Source: Terriglobus aquaticus (lineage in GTDB: Bacteria; Acidobacteriota; Terriglobia; Terriglobales; Acidobacteriaceae). From it: 64,000 nucleotides of DNA. This document shows positions 9,264 through 17,669 of the stretch, piece by piece. The notes beneath the pieces were generated by a model. It was not told the origin of the DNA and made no database searches. It saw nothing but the letters and a program-made list of their open reading frames with translations. Each line of letters opens with the position of its first letter. The first letter of the stretch is position 1. The position numbers and the translations under genes are program-made. The stretch lies in the NCBI RefSeq assembly GCF_025685415.1, contig NZ_JAGSYB010000001.1, forward strand, positions 3,038,001 to 3,102,000. The letters run 5' to 3'.

Positions 9264-11135
9264 ATGCCGGTTCTGGATTGGTTACTCGGGAAGCCCCTCG
9301 CCTCAGAAGAAGACAGCGAACAGCGCGTCGGCGTTCTCACCGGCGTGCCCTCGTTCGGCCTGGACGCGCTGGGCTCCGCCGCCTACGGTCCTGAAGCCGC
9401 GCTGACCCTGCTCATCCCGGCCGCGGCCGCGGGCATCGCCTACGTGATGCCGATCAGCCTGATCATCATCGCGCTGCTCGCAATCGTCTTCTTCTCCTAC
9501 CGCCAGACCATTGACGCCTATCCGCAGGGCGGCGGTTCGTACACCGTTGCGAGTGAAAACCTGGGCCAGAACCTGGGCCTGCTCGCCGGCGCCGCACTCA
9601 TGCTCGATTACCTGCTGGATGTCGGTGTCGGCATCTCCACCGGCGTGGGCGCGCTGGTGTCTGCTGTGCCCCGCTTGCAGCCACACACGCTCGGCCTTTG
9701 TCTGGTCATCCTCGTTCTACTCACGGTCATCAGCCTGCGTGGCGTCCGGGAAAACGGCATGATCTACACCGTTCCCACGTATTACTTCATTGCGTGCATG
9801 GTCGCCATGCTCGGCTGGGGTTTCCTGAAGACGCTGGGCCACGCGCACCCCGTTCCGGTCGTTGCGCCGCCTTCTGTGCACACGCAACACGCCATTGCCG
9901 CCGTAAGCACCTGGCTACTGATCCGGGCCTTTGCCGGCGGCTGCACGGCCCTGACCGGGGTGGAGGCGGTGTCCAACGGTGTCTCCGCATTTCGTGATCC
10001 CGCCAACGTCACCGCCAAACGTACGTTGACCGTCATCGTCATCCTGCTGGGCGTGTTTCTGTACGGCATCGCGTACCTCACCCGCGCCTACGGCATTATG
10101 GCCACCGAGCCAGGCACGCCGCAGTACCAGAGCCTGCTTTCCATGCTCGCCGCCGCCATCGCCGGCAAAGGCATCTTCTACTACGCCACCATCGCGTCGG
10201 TGCTGGCGCTGCTCTCCATGTCTGCGAACACGGCCTTCACCGGCTTCCCCCGCCTCTGCCGCGCCATCGCTGAGGACGGCTTTCTGCCGCGCTTTTTTGC
10301 GATCCGCGGCCGTCGCCTGGTTTACCACGAGGGCATTCTCGTTCTTGCCGTGCTCTCGGGCCTCATCCTCATCGCATTCGGCGGCGTAACCGACCGGCTG
10401 ATTCCGCTGTTCGCCATCGGTGCTTTCTCGGCCTTCACGCTATCGCAGGCCGGCATGGTCATGCACTGGCGCCGCGAGCGCGGCCGTCGCTGGCCGCTTT
10501 ACCTCGCGATCAACCTGGTCGGTGCCATTGCTACCGGCATCACCGTGTTTGTAGTTCTCATCGCCAAGTTCACCGAAGGCGCATGGATCACGGTACTCGC
10601 GATCCCGGTTCTGATCCTGCTGATGAAGGCGGTCCACCGCCACTATGCCCGCGTCGCGGCGGCTACCTCGATCAAACAACTGGATCTGGTTCCCGCCGAT
10701 CCACCGGTCGCGGTAATCCCGGTCTCGGGCTGGAACAAAGCCTCGCAGGCTGCACTGCAGTTTGCCTGCTCGCTCACCGCGGACGTCACGGTGCTGCATG
10801 TGGAGTGCCCGGACGAGGTCGGCGAACAAACAGCCGGCGGATGGCAGCGACAACTGGACGCCGCCGCCGACAAGCACGGCAAGGCTCATCCCAGGGTCGT
10901 CAGCGTTCCATCACCGTTCCGCTTCATCACCACGCCCATCGTCAACTACGTGGTGCGCCTGCAGGGCGAGTTCCCACACCGCAAGATCGCCTTGGTCCTG
11001 CCGGACCTGATCGCGACCCACTGGTACCACTACCTGCTGCACAACCACCGCGCCACCGCCATTCGCGGCATGCTGCTGCTGCGTGGAGTCAGCAACGTTG
11101 CCATCATCAACGTCCCCTGGTACCTGCCGCAGTAG
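9264..11135 (+). CDS. APC-superfamily permease, KimA/YdaO-like potassium importer
   Basis: 623-aa inner-membrane transporter with about 12 hydrophobic segments in the first 460 residues and a soluble tail of about 160 residues. Segments such as LDALGSAAYGPEA, SYRQTIDAYPQGGGSY, LDYLLDVGVGISTG and LTGVEAVSNGV match the KUP-related KimA (YdaO) family, whose Bacillus member is a proton-coupled high-affinity K+ importer inhibited by c-di-AMP through its cytosolic domain. The family assignment is from remembered sequence similarity; K+ as substrate is inferred. No c-di-AMP riboswitch was recognised upstream, and no clear Shine-Dalgarno precedes ATG 9264. A strong terminator follows. Confidence 0.8.
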   Translation: MPVLDWLLGKPLASEEDSEQRVGVLTGVPSFGLDALGSAAYGPEAALTLLIPAAAAGIAYVMPISLIIIALLAIVFFSYRQTIDAYPQGGGSYTVASENLGQNLGLLAGAALMLDYLLDVGVGISTGVGALVSAVPRLQPHTLGLCLVILVLLTVISLRGVRENGMIYTVPTYYFIACMVAMLGWGFLKTLGHAHPVPVVAPPSVHTQHAIAAVSTWLLIRAFAGGCTALTGVEAVSNGVSAFRDPANVTAKRTLTVIVILLGVFLYGIAYLTRAYGIMATEPGTPQYQSLLSMLAAAIAGKGIFYYATIASVLALLSMSANTAFTGFPRLCRAIAEDGFLPRFFAIRGRRLVYHEGILVLAVLSGLILIAFGGVTDRLIPLFAIGAFSAFTLSQAGMVMHWRRERGRRWPLYLAINLVGAIATGITVFVVLIAKFTEGAWITVLAIPVLILLMKAVHRHYARVAAATSIKQLDLVPADPPVAVIPVSGWNKASQAALQFACSLTADVTVLHVECPDEVGEQTAGGWQRQLDAAADKHGKAHPRVVSVPSPFRFITTPIVNYVVRLQGEFPHRKIALVLPDLIATHWYHYLLHNHRATAIRGMLLLRGVSNVAIINVPWYLPQ

Positions 11136-11188
11136 CTCTTCGGATGTTGCAGAGCACGAAGCCGCCTTCCAACGAACTTGCAAAAGAA

Positions 11189-11212
11189 AAGGCGGGGCAA
11201 GCGCCCCGCCTT
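11189..11212. terminator. Bidirectional intrinsic terminator
   Basis: AAGGCGGGGC at 11189-11198 pairs perfectly with GCCCCGCCTT at 11203-11212 (10 bp, 4-nt loop). A-rich sequence on the left and TTCTT on the right allow it to end both the permease (+) and the PEP-CTERM gene (-). Confidence 0.85.
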
Positions 11213-11232
11213 CTTCCACTAGCCCCGACACA

Positions 11233-11760
11233 CTACCGGCTCGCTGCGAGGCCCGTGAAGCGGCGGCGCATGCTGCCCGCCAGCGCAACCACGCCCGTGC
11301 CCAGCATCAGCAGCGACGACGGTTCCGGGGTCGCCGCAGTTGCTGCCGGCGTCACGTTGATGGTGAAGCTCTGCGTGCCCAGCGCGGTGTTGTCCGGCCC
11401 ACCATCCAGTTCGACCGATCCAATGAAGCTGTTCGCCGCAGTGTTCGCGGGCACGGTCACCGTAAACAGAACATCGGTGTAGCTGTCGCCCGGGTTTAGG
11501 GTGAATGGCCAGTTGCCCATCGTGAACGAGCTCGGGTCGATGAAGAAGCTGTTTGCAGGGTTCAGCTGGAACGAAAGGCTGTTCAGATCTTCCGAACCCA
11601 TGTTGGTAAGGGGTGCTGACGCCGTCGCGTTGAACGACAGCGTGCCGCCGGCAGAAGTGACGCTCTGCACCGGGTTGTTGATCGTTAACGTGACGGAGTC
11701 GGCACGGGCTGCGGCAGAAGCGAACAGCAACACAGCAACGGAAGCAAGACGAAAACGCAT
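11233..11760 (-). CDS. PEP-CTERM sorting domain protein (175 aa)
   Basis: Secreted beta-rich protein. A signal peptide (about residues 1-20, ending AARA) is followed by Ser/Thr/Asn-rich sequence and a C-terminal PEP-CTERM signal: TPEPSS, a hydrophobic helix (LLMLGTGVVALAG) and an arginine cluster (MRRRF). Such tails are cut by exosortase/archaeosortase enzymes at the cell surface; no exosortase gene is in this window. The start is supported by GAGAGG 6 nt before ATG. It is downstream of the ExeM-like nuclease gene on the same strand, with an 18-bp palindrome between. Probable surface or matrix protein. Confidence 0.88.
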   Translation of the reverse strand: MRFRLASVAVLLFASAAARADSVTLTINNPVQSVTSAGGTLSFNATASAPLTNMGSEDLNSLSFQLNPANSFFIDPSSFTMGNWPFTLNPGDSYTDVLFTVTVPANTAANSFIGSVELDGGPDNTALGTQSFTINVTPAATAATPEPSSLLMLGTGVVALAGSMRRRFTGLAASR

Positions 11761-11789
11761 GGTGTACCTCTCGGAGAAGAAAGTGCCGA

Positions 11790-11807
11790 GCGAGAGTCGA
11801 CTCTCGC
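11790..11807. promoter_or_regulatory. 18-bp perfect palindrome between nuclease and PEP-CTERM genes
   Basis: GCGAGAGTCGACTCTCGC is self-complementary with no spacer. It lies 30 bp upstream of the PEP-CTERM start and 36 bp after the nuclease stop. It could be an operator for the PEP-CTERM gene or part of a transcription end structure; there is no T-run, so an operator is somewhat favoured. Confidence 0.5.
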
Positions 11808-11843
11808 CCGGGTGGAGGGAATTGCTAAATCAGCCAGTTCTGA

Positions 11844-14800
11844 CTAGGGCAGCACAAGGCGCTGTGCCAGCGTGAAGCTGCCAGTGGAGTAGGTGCCACG
11901 AATCGTCTCAGAGCTGCGCGATCCGCTGGTCCCCGCCGAAGCCGGGAAGGAGATCGTCATCGTCTGCGAGCCACCTGCCGGGATGTCGCCAAACTGCAGC
12001 GGCAGTGCCGAGTTGGTGTTCGTGGTGCCCAGCACTGCGCCCGTCACCTGCACCGACTGCGCCGTTGCCGAACCGGAGTTCGTCACCGTCACCGCCATCA
12101 GGTAGGAGCCGTCCGTCTGCTTGCTCAGCGCGGTCGTGACCGTAGCCTTCGCCTGCGCCGCCGGCACCGACAGGTAGCCCACAATGCCGTCGTGATCGGA
12201 CGAAGCCTCCGGACGCGATGCATCGTTGCGGAAGATCACCGGGAAGTCCGCATTCCAGTGCGCCGGCTGCGTGGTGATGGAGCCCGCAATGTCTTGCGTG
12301 ACCAGGAAGTGATCGATGCTCTGCGCGTAGCCGTTGAAGACGTATGAGTACGCGCCGCTGGACACGTTGGTCGGAGCCGCATCCACCAGCACCGGGTTCA
12401 CCAGGCCGGTTGCACCCGCGACCACATCCTGCGATGCCGGTGCCGGGTTGCCGCGAATTACGCCCATGGAATCGACCAGGCCGTCGTTCACGTCGAAGGC
12501 ATTGAAGTCGCCCACCACGATCACGTGCTCGCCGTTGGCCTGATAGCCCTGCACCAGGTTTGCCAGGTACTCGGCCTGCGCCTCACGCTTCGCACGAACC
12601 GTCGCGCCAGTAGCCGAATCGGTGATGCTGTTGAGCGAACGAAGGTGGTTGACGATGACGGTCACCGGATAGTCGGCCGCGCCGCTGCCACGCTTCACAC
12701 CCGCGTGCAACACCAACGGCGGACGATCGTTCAGAATCGCCTGCGATCCGGTCGGCGTGGTGTACTGCGTGCTCTTGCCGAACTGGTCGACGCTCACCAC
12801 GTCGATCTTCGACGGCTTCACCAGGAACGCCACATTGATGCCACTGGGGTCGTTGCCCTGCACCAGGTACGGCTGGTACTGCGGATCCGCCTGACCCGCT
12901 GCGACCGCGTCCGCACTGATCTTGTTGCTCAGGTCGGTCAGCGTCTGCAGGTTTTCCATCTCCTCAAGTGCGAGAATGTCCGGCGAGTTCAGCACGTTAC
13001 GGATGCCGAGCGATGCCTTGCTCAGACGCAACTGGTACGCCGCCGGCGTGACCGTGACCGCACCCGCGGTGTCGGCGGTGGCGTTGTAGAAGCGCTCCAT
13101 GTTCTGGTCGCCAATGCTGATCTGGCCTGCCGTTGCAGCCGGAGCAGGCACGATCGTCATGCCGTTCGACGCAACGGTCGGACGGTTCGCCGCGTCCAGG
13201 ATCAGTCCCGGGTTGCCGCTGTAGTCCGTCACGTCGATCACGCCCGTCACGTTGTTCAGCACGGTGCCGGTCGTCACGTTCAACACACCGGCTGCGTTGC
13301 TGCCGGCCAGCGAGTCGATCAGGAACGTCTCCGGATCGTCGTCGAAGCGCGGAATCGAGAGTGGCTGCGACGCGGTGAAGGCGTCACGCACTTCCAGCCC
13401 CGGCTCGCGGGTCGGCCGCGGCAGGCCGGAGATCTCTCCCCAGAACTGGCCGTTGGAGGTATAGGTCTCCGCCGTCTCAGTCAGGTTGCCGTCGGTGGGC
13501 TGCGTCACCGTGATGCTGGGTGCCGTCACGCGCATGCCCTGCAGGTACAGCAACTGCTGCACGCCGCCGCTTGGGCTGGGCAGGGTGGAGCTGAGCGTCA
13601 CCGCGCTCGGCAGCGTGTTGCTGGTGGTCAGCACGCTGAAGCCGGTGGGCTTGTTCAGCTCCGCACCCGGGAACGCGGCGGTCGACGGATACAGGGTCAC
13701 GGTACCGGACACCTGCACTTCATTGCCCACAACCGCGCCGGTCGGCACCTGGCCGGAACCGGTGTACACGAGGATGCCTTCCGGCGTGTGCGAATCGCTG
13801 TCGGCCTCGCTGTCGCGCGCCTGGATGAAGTAGCCGTTGCTGATCACGCTGGTGACAATGCCGTGCGTCATCACAACCTGGCCGCTGTACGGAGACGTTC
13901 CCGGAGTGCTGCCCTGGATGGTGTGGATCGGCACAAACGCGACTGGAGCCGTGACCGTAAGTGTGGCGGTCGCCGTCCCCGACATCATGCCGGAGTTGGT
14001 CCCCCTGACCGTGACCTGGTAGGTGTTCGCAGCCTCGGAAGAAGGCACAGCCACCGTGTAGCTGTAAATGCCGTCATTTGCGGTCACGTCACCGTTGCTG
14101 CCGTCGTCGTACAGCATTTGCGTCGTGGAACCGACCAGGGCGCTCAGGTCGGCTACGACCGAAAGGCCTCTCGTGCCCGATACCGTCAACAACGAGGACT
14201 GGCCCGCGTTCACGCTGGACGGGTTGAAGGCCGCGTTGGAGAGGATCGTGCCCCCAGTGGAGCAGGAGGTCGGCGCCGCGGACGAATTGCGCGCCGGCGT
14301 GGAAGTCAGTGCGAAATCCGTGGCGTTGTTGTCGCCATCCACGCAGGCATTGGTGCGTGAAATGGGCTGCGACAGCGAAGGAGCAGTGGCGCGCGCGGCC
14401 TCGTAGCAGTTCGCCGTGGTGCCGTAGCCCACAAAGTCGACGTAATTTGTCGGGCAACCGGAGGCATTCGAGAGCGCCGTGGTCGAGTTCGTCACGTAGA
14501 TGCGGCCTGCGGTAGCACCCATCGCCAGGTTGGAGCTGGTCTGGTCGGCGGCGTTCGTCAACGCCACGCCATTGGTGCCCGGGGTCGCCTGGACCAGGTA
14601 ACGCTGGCCCGGCTGCAGGATCACAGTGCCCTGCACGGGGCTGATGACCGGATTTGACGTGGCAGAAGCGGCGGCAGAGAAGTACTGCAGCGCCCAACCG
14701 GAAATATTCACCGGCGAGTTGGACAGATTGAACAGCTCAACGTAGTCGGCGTTGTAGGTCGCTCCGCTGTTGCCGCCAGCCGTGTACACCTGGCTGATGA

Positions 14801-14909
14801 CGACGGTCGAAGAAGCGGCGTGCATCTGGCCAGCAGCAAACAGGAAGGCAGGAAGCGCAGCAAAGACGCAAAACCGCCTGCGAAGGGCGCGGGAAGGTTG
14901 GGGGAGCAT
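11844..14909 (-). CDS. ExeM/NucH-like extracellular endonuclease with lamin-tail domain
   Basis: 1,021-aa secreted protein. A signal peptide (about 1-31, ending MHA) precedes a lamin-tail domain (about 33-150; VISQVYTAGG, DYVELFNLSNSPVNISGWALQYF). A short Ig-like region and an OB-like segment follow, then an endonuclease/exonuclease/phosphatase domain at about 600-905 with EEMENLQ, NHLRS, VVGDFNAFD and SSDHDGIVGYL, the metal- and phosphate-binding signature. A C-terminal beta domain completes it. ExeM-type enzymes digest extracellular DNA for biofilm turnover or phosphate nutrition. TAGAAT ends exactly 6 nt before ATG 14909, with no Shine-Dalgarno. It is flanked by two PEP-CTERM genes but itself ends without a PEP-CTERM tail. 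Confidence 0.88.
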   Translation of the reverse strand: MLPQPSRALRRRFCVFAALPAFLFAAGQMHAASSTVVISQVYTAGGNSGATYNADYVELFNLSNSPVNISGWALQYFSAAASATSNPVISPVQGTVILQPGQRYLVQATPGTNGVALTNAADQTSSNLAMGATAGRIYVTNSTTALSNASGCPTNYVDFVGYGTTANCYEAARATAPSLSQPISRTNACVDGDNNATDFALTSTPARNSSAAPTSCSTGGTILSNAAFNPSSVNAGQSSLLTVSGTRGLSVVADLSALVGSTTQMLYDDGSNGDVTANDGIYSYTVAVPSSEAANTYQVTVRGTNSGMMSGTATATLTVTAPVAFVPIHTIQGSTPGTSPYSGQVVMTHGIVTSVISNGYFIQARDSEADSDSHTPEGILVYTGSGQVPTGAVVGNEVQVSGTVTLYPSTAAFPGAELNKPTGFSVLTTSNTLPSAVTLSSTLPSPSGGVQQLLYLQGMRVTAPSITVTQPTDGNLTETAETYTSNGQFWGEISGLPRPTREPGLEVRDAFTASQPLSIPRFDDDPETFLIDSLAGSNAAGVLNVTTGTVLNNVTGVIDVTDYSGNPGLILDAANRPTVASNGMTIVPAPAATAGQISIGDQNMERFYNATADTAGAVTVTPAAYQLRLSKASLGIRNVLNSPDILALEEMENLQTLTDLSNKISADAVAAGQADPQYQPYLVQGNDPSGINVAFLVKPSKIDVVSVDQFGKSTQYTTPTGSQAILNDRPPLVLHAGVKRGSGAADYPVTVIVNHLRSLNSITDSATGATVRAKREAQAEYLANLVQGYQANGEHVIVVGDFNAFDVNDGLVDSMGVIRGNPAPASQDVVAGATGLVNPVLVDAAPTNVSSGAYSYVFNGYAQSIDHFLVTQDIAGSITTQPAHWNADFPVIFRNDASRPEASSDHDGIVGYLSVPAAQAKATVTTALSKQTDGSYLMAVTVTNSGSATAQSVQVTGAVLGTTNTNSALPLQFGDIPAGGSQTMTISFPASAGTSGSRSSETIRGTYSTGSFTLAQRLVLP

Positions 14910-15169
14910 GCGAAGATTCTACCCAGCGTTCGCTGTCTTGATCTCAACATCACGTGAATCTTGTCGCAGAAAGCGCAACGAACCCACCCGATAACACAGA
15001 CAACTTAGTGGCAAGTAAGTTGTGGCGGAAAACGACTTATCTGCACCTAACTAGGTGCACAAAGATTCAGCAAATGGAAAGGCCCTTCCGTTGTACGGAA
15101 GGGCCTTCTTAGCCAAGGAACTTGTGTCCCCAAGAGGGGTGAACACCGGTTCTCTCAAGCGAGCTGCAA
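14910..15169. promoter_or_regulatory. Intergenic region with two inverted repeats upstream of the nuclease gene
   Basis: ACAACTTA (15000-15007) and TAAGTTGT (15016-15023) form an 8-bp dyad with an 8-nt spacer. TGCACCTA (15042-15049) and TAGGTGCA (15052-15059) form another with a 2-nt spacer. Both lie about 90-150 bp upstream of the nuclease start and are candidate operators. A terminator for the next gene lies at 15079-15107. Confidence 0.6.
15079..15107 (-). terminator. Intrinsic terminator of the 15170-15796 PEP-CTERM gene
   Basis: AAGGCCCTTCCGT (15079-15091) pairs perfectly with ACGGAAGGGCCTT (15095-15107): 13 bp with a 3-nt loop. On the minus strand it is followed by TCCATTTG, a modest T-rich tail. 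Confidence 0.8.
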
Positions 15170-15796
15170 TTATGCAGTCATTGCCTTGCGACGGCGAGCC
15201 ATCATGCCGGCTGCGCTGACCAGGCCGGTGCCAAGCAGCATCAGGCTGTTCGGTTCCGGGGTCGCGGCAACCGAGGTCTCCTGGATGTAGCCGGTCACGC
15301 TGGCAGTCTGGCCGGGAGTGATCGATACGTTGTTCAGGTTCAGCGTGAAGCTGCCGGTCAGAACACCGTTGTCAAAGGTGTAGCCCCTGCTGCTCGGGCT
15401 GAACACCACAGTCGCGCCGCCATCAGCCGGAGCGGTGACCGAACCCTGCACCAGGGCGCTGAAGGTCGAGCTCTGACCGTTGTTGATGCCCGTCGGGTTG
15501 GTGAACGTGATCATCAGCGAGAAGGGGTCGTTCGTGAACGTCGCGTTGCCGGTGTTCAGCGTGAACGTACCGAAGTTCGCACCGTTGCCACCAATGGCCA
15601 GGTAGCCACTGTTGCTGGTGGTGTTGTTGAACGAACCGCTGTTGTACGACAGGGTCTGATCACTCGTTCCGCCGCCGGTAAAGGAACCCGAGGTCGAGCC
15701 GGTGAAGGTCATGGTGTCGGCCTTGGCAACAGAGGTGCCGAGAACGAGAGCTGCGGCGATAACGCCGGTCTTGAGGAAGGAGGTGTTGAAACGCAT
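15170..15796 (-). CDS. PEP-CTERM sorting domain protein (208 aa)
   Basis: Secreted, Gly/Ser/Thr/Asn-rich beta protein. The frame is open further upstream, but ATG 15796 is chosen because AGGAG lies 9 nt before it and a signal peptide begins there (MRFNTSFLKTGVIAAALVLG, cleavage near VAKA). The C-terminus is TPEPNS, a hydrophobic helix (LMLLGTGLVSAAG) and MARRRK, the exosortase recognition tail. It has no catalytic motif and is probably a surface or matrix protein. Its upstream region carries several CTTA/TAAG dyads resembling those upstream of the neighbouring nuclease and the PEP-CTERM gene at 60130. Confidence 0.88.
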   Translation of the reverse strand: MRFNTSFLKTGVIAAALVLGTSVAKADTMTFTGSTSGSFTGGGTSDQTLSYNSGSFNNTTSNSGYLAIGGNGANFGTFTLNTGNATFTNDPFSLMITFTNPTGINNGQSSTFSALVQGSVTAPADGGATVVFSPSSRGYTFDNGVLTGSFTLNLNNVSITPGQTASVTGYIQETSVAATPEPNSLMLLGTGLVSAAGMMARRRKAMTA

Positions 15797-16281
15797 TTGT
15801 AGTACTCCTGGGAAGAGTGGTGGAAGGGTAGTCAAGGCAGTGTTGGAAGCTTTCCGCCGGTAGCCAATGAGCGCAAATTTCTTGTCGGTGCAATTGCTGG
15901 ATAAGTGATCTTGCTTACACCTCACTTACTCATTGGTAAGTGATGGCCTAGCAGCACATCTCAACAACTCACACCCGACTAGGAGTCATCATCAATGGAG
16001 AAGGCTGCATGTTGCACGAAGATGTAGTTATAGACCGACACTGTGACGGCAATTGACCACAAACAAGCAGCGGAATCGGCTTATGCCTGCTCCAATGCGG
16101 AACTTTTTACCAGTTCACGCTTCGGGGATCGGCAGCCGCCCACCAGCTTCTCGAAAGGTGGCCCACCCACTTCTGCGGGGCCCAAGAATCGCAGTCTGCG
16201 ACGTCGGCTGCACCCATTATCAGCACAAGCCCGCTCCCAAGTTGCGCCAGGCACGCTGACCCACGGGCATACAATTAAGTT
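15797..16281. promoter_or_regulatory. Divergent regulatory region between PEP-CTERM gene and lipA
   Basis: CACTTAC (15923-15929) and GTAAGTG (15936-15942) form a perfect 7-bp dyad with a 6-nt spacer. A second pair, TAAG (15902-15905) and CTTA (15914-15917), lies next to it. These sit about 105-145 bp upstream of the PEP-CTERM start and could bind its regulator. From about 16000 to 16265 I see no convincing gene or RNA. A TACAAT box at 16270-16275 serves lipA. Confidence 0.55.
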
Positions 16282-17208
16282 GTGAGCCTTGCCGCGCCCA
16301 GCTTCAGCAGCACCGAGCTGATTCAGATCGACCTGTCGCCGCGCAAACCCGAGCGGAAGCCAGAGTGGCTGAAGGCGCGCGCTCCCATGGGCGAGACCTT
16401 CCACTCGCTCAAGCGGCTCACTCGCGATCTGGGCCTGCACACCGTGTGCGAATCCGCACATTGCCCCAACATCGGCGAGTGCTGGAACCACAAGACCGCC
16501 ACCTTCATGATGTTGGGCAATAGCTGCACACGCCGCTGCGGCTTCTGCGCGGTACCCAGCGGCAAGCCCGAACCCATCGATCACGACGAGCCTCGTCGCG
16601 TCGCCTTTGCCGTTGCCTCGCTCGGCCTGCAGCACGCCGTCATCACCAGCGTGAACCGCGACGACGACAACATGGGCGCCGGCCGAGCCTTCGTCGAAGT
16701 GATCCAGGAGATCCGCCGCCAAGCCCCTGGCTGCCAGGTCGAAGTGCTCACGCCCGACTTCCAGGGCACCGAGGACGCGATCCGCATGGTCGTCGCTGCC
16801 TGCCCCGAAATCCTGAACCACAATATTGAGACCGTGCCGCGTCTTTACCGCGTCGCCAAGTCAGGTGGCCGCTACGAACGCTCCATCGGCTTCCTGCGCC
16901 TCGCCAAGGAACTAAACCCGAACCAGGTCACCAAGACCGGCATCATCGTCGGCATGGGCGAAGAGACGCACGAACTGCTCGACGTCTTCCGCGACCTCGC
17001 CGCCATCAAGGTCGACATCCTCACCATCGGCCAGTACCTGCGCCCGTCCAAGGACCACATCCCGATGAAGCGCTACTACACGCCCGAGGAGTTCGCGTTC
17101 CTCAAAGAGGAAGCGCTGCGCATGGGCTTCCGCCACGTGGAGAGCGGCCCACTCGTCCGCTCCAGCTATCACGCGCACGAACAGGCACAGAGCACCGGCC
17201 TCGCGTAA
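16282..17208 (+). CDS. lipA: Lipoyl synthase
   Basis: Radical-SAM enzyme that inserts two sulfurs into octanoyl groups on E2 subunits and GcvH to make lipoate. Two iron-sulfur motifs are visible: the auxiliary cluster CESAHCPNIGEC and the SAM-cluster CTRRCGFC. ITSVNRDD and the C-terminal SGPLVRSSYHA (the serine that ligates the auxiliary cluster) are also present. At 308 aa the length is usual. The GTG at 16282 is preceded by TACAAT ending 6 nt upstream and lacks a Shine-Dalgarno, suggesting leaderless translation. No lipB is adjacent. Confidence 0.97.
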   Translation: MSLAAPSFSSTELIQIDLSPRKPERKPEWLKARAPMGETFHSLKRLTRDLGLHTVCESAHCPNIGECWNHKTATFMMLGNSCTRRCGFCAVPSGKPEPIDHDEPRRVAFAVASLGLQHAVITSVNRDDDNMGAGRAFVEVIQEIRRQAPGCQVEVLTPDFQGTEDAIRMVVAACPEILNHNIETVPRLYRVAKSGGRYERSIGFLRLAKELNPNQVTKTGIIVGMGEETHELLDVFRDLAAIKVDILTIGQYLRPSKDHIPMKRYYTPEEFAFLKEEALRMGFRHVESGPLVRSSYHAHEQAQSTGLA

Positions 17209-17270
17209 ACAGCACAGCACCTCACCGAAGTGGGATTGCCTCCAGCCATTGCTGGACTAGCATCAACGCC

Positions 17271-17636
17271 ATGAGGACTTCGCTTCTTCTACTCGTCGCA
17301 GCATCCTTCGCCACGGCCGGCGCACAGCGCCGCATCGAGCCGCCCAACTACGAACAGCCCTCGCACAGCGACGTCGTCCTCGCCGGCAACCAGATCCGCC
17401 AGACCGTCACCTGCACCCACGGCAACGCCGTCTACGTGCAGGGCCAGTGGAACGTCGTCGAGGTCGGTGGCGACTGCCGCTTCGTGCGCGTGCAGGGCAA
17501 CCACAACCACCTGTTCGTGCGCAGCAAGAGCCCGATTCACGTGGAAGGCAACGAGAACCTGATCGAAGTCACGGATGCCGACACACCCTTCAGCGAGCGC
17601 GGCGAACAGAACCGATTCGAACGCCGCGGCCGCTGA
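17271..17636 (+). CDS. DUF3060-like secreted protein
   Basis: 121-aa protein with a signal peptide (about 1-18). The rest has short repeated beta turns of the type GNAVYVQGQWNVVEVGGDC, VQGNHNHLFV and VEGNENLIEV, typical of DUF3060 (a small right-handed beta-helix-like fold). Function unknown, probably periplasmic or surface. TAGCAT ends 7 nt before ATG 17271 with no Shine-Dalgarno. Family assigned from the repeat pattern only. Confidence 0.7.
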   Translation: MRTSLLLLVAASFATAGAQRRIEPPNYEQPSHSDVVLAGNQIRQTVTCTHGNAVYVQGQWNVVEVGGDCRFVRVQGNHNHLFVRSKSPIHVEGNENLIEVTDADTPFSERGEQNRFERRGR

Positions 17637-17669
17637 GGCCTGCCTGACTCTGACCCGCGCGAAGCCAGC

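Noticed and set aside
12525-14360. Long open frame antisense to the secreted nuclease
   Set aside because: Arg/His/Val-rich shadow composition; the minus-strand nuclease has clear domains.
16043-16285. Short plus-strand frames upstream of lipA
   Set aside because: No ribosome-binding site, no recognisable product, and they overlap the lipA promoter box.
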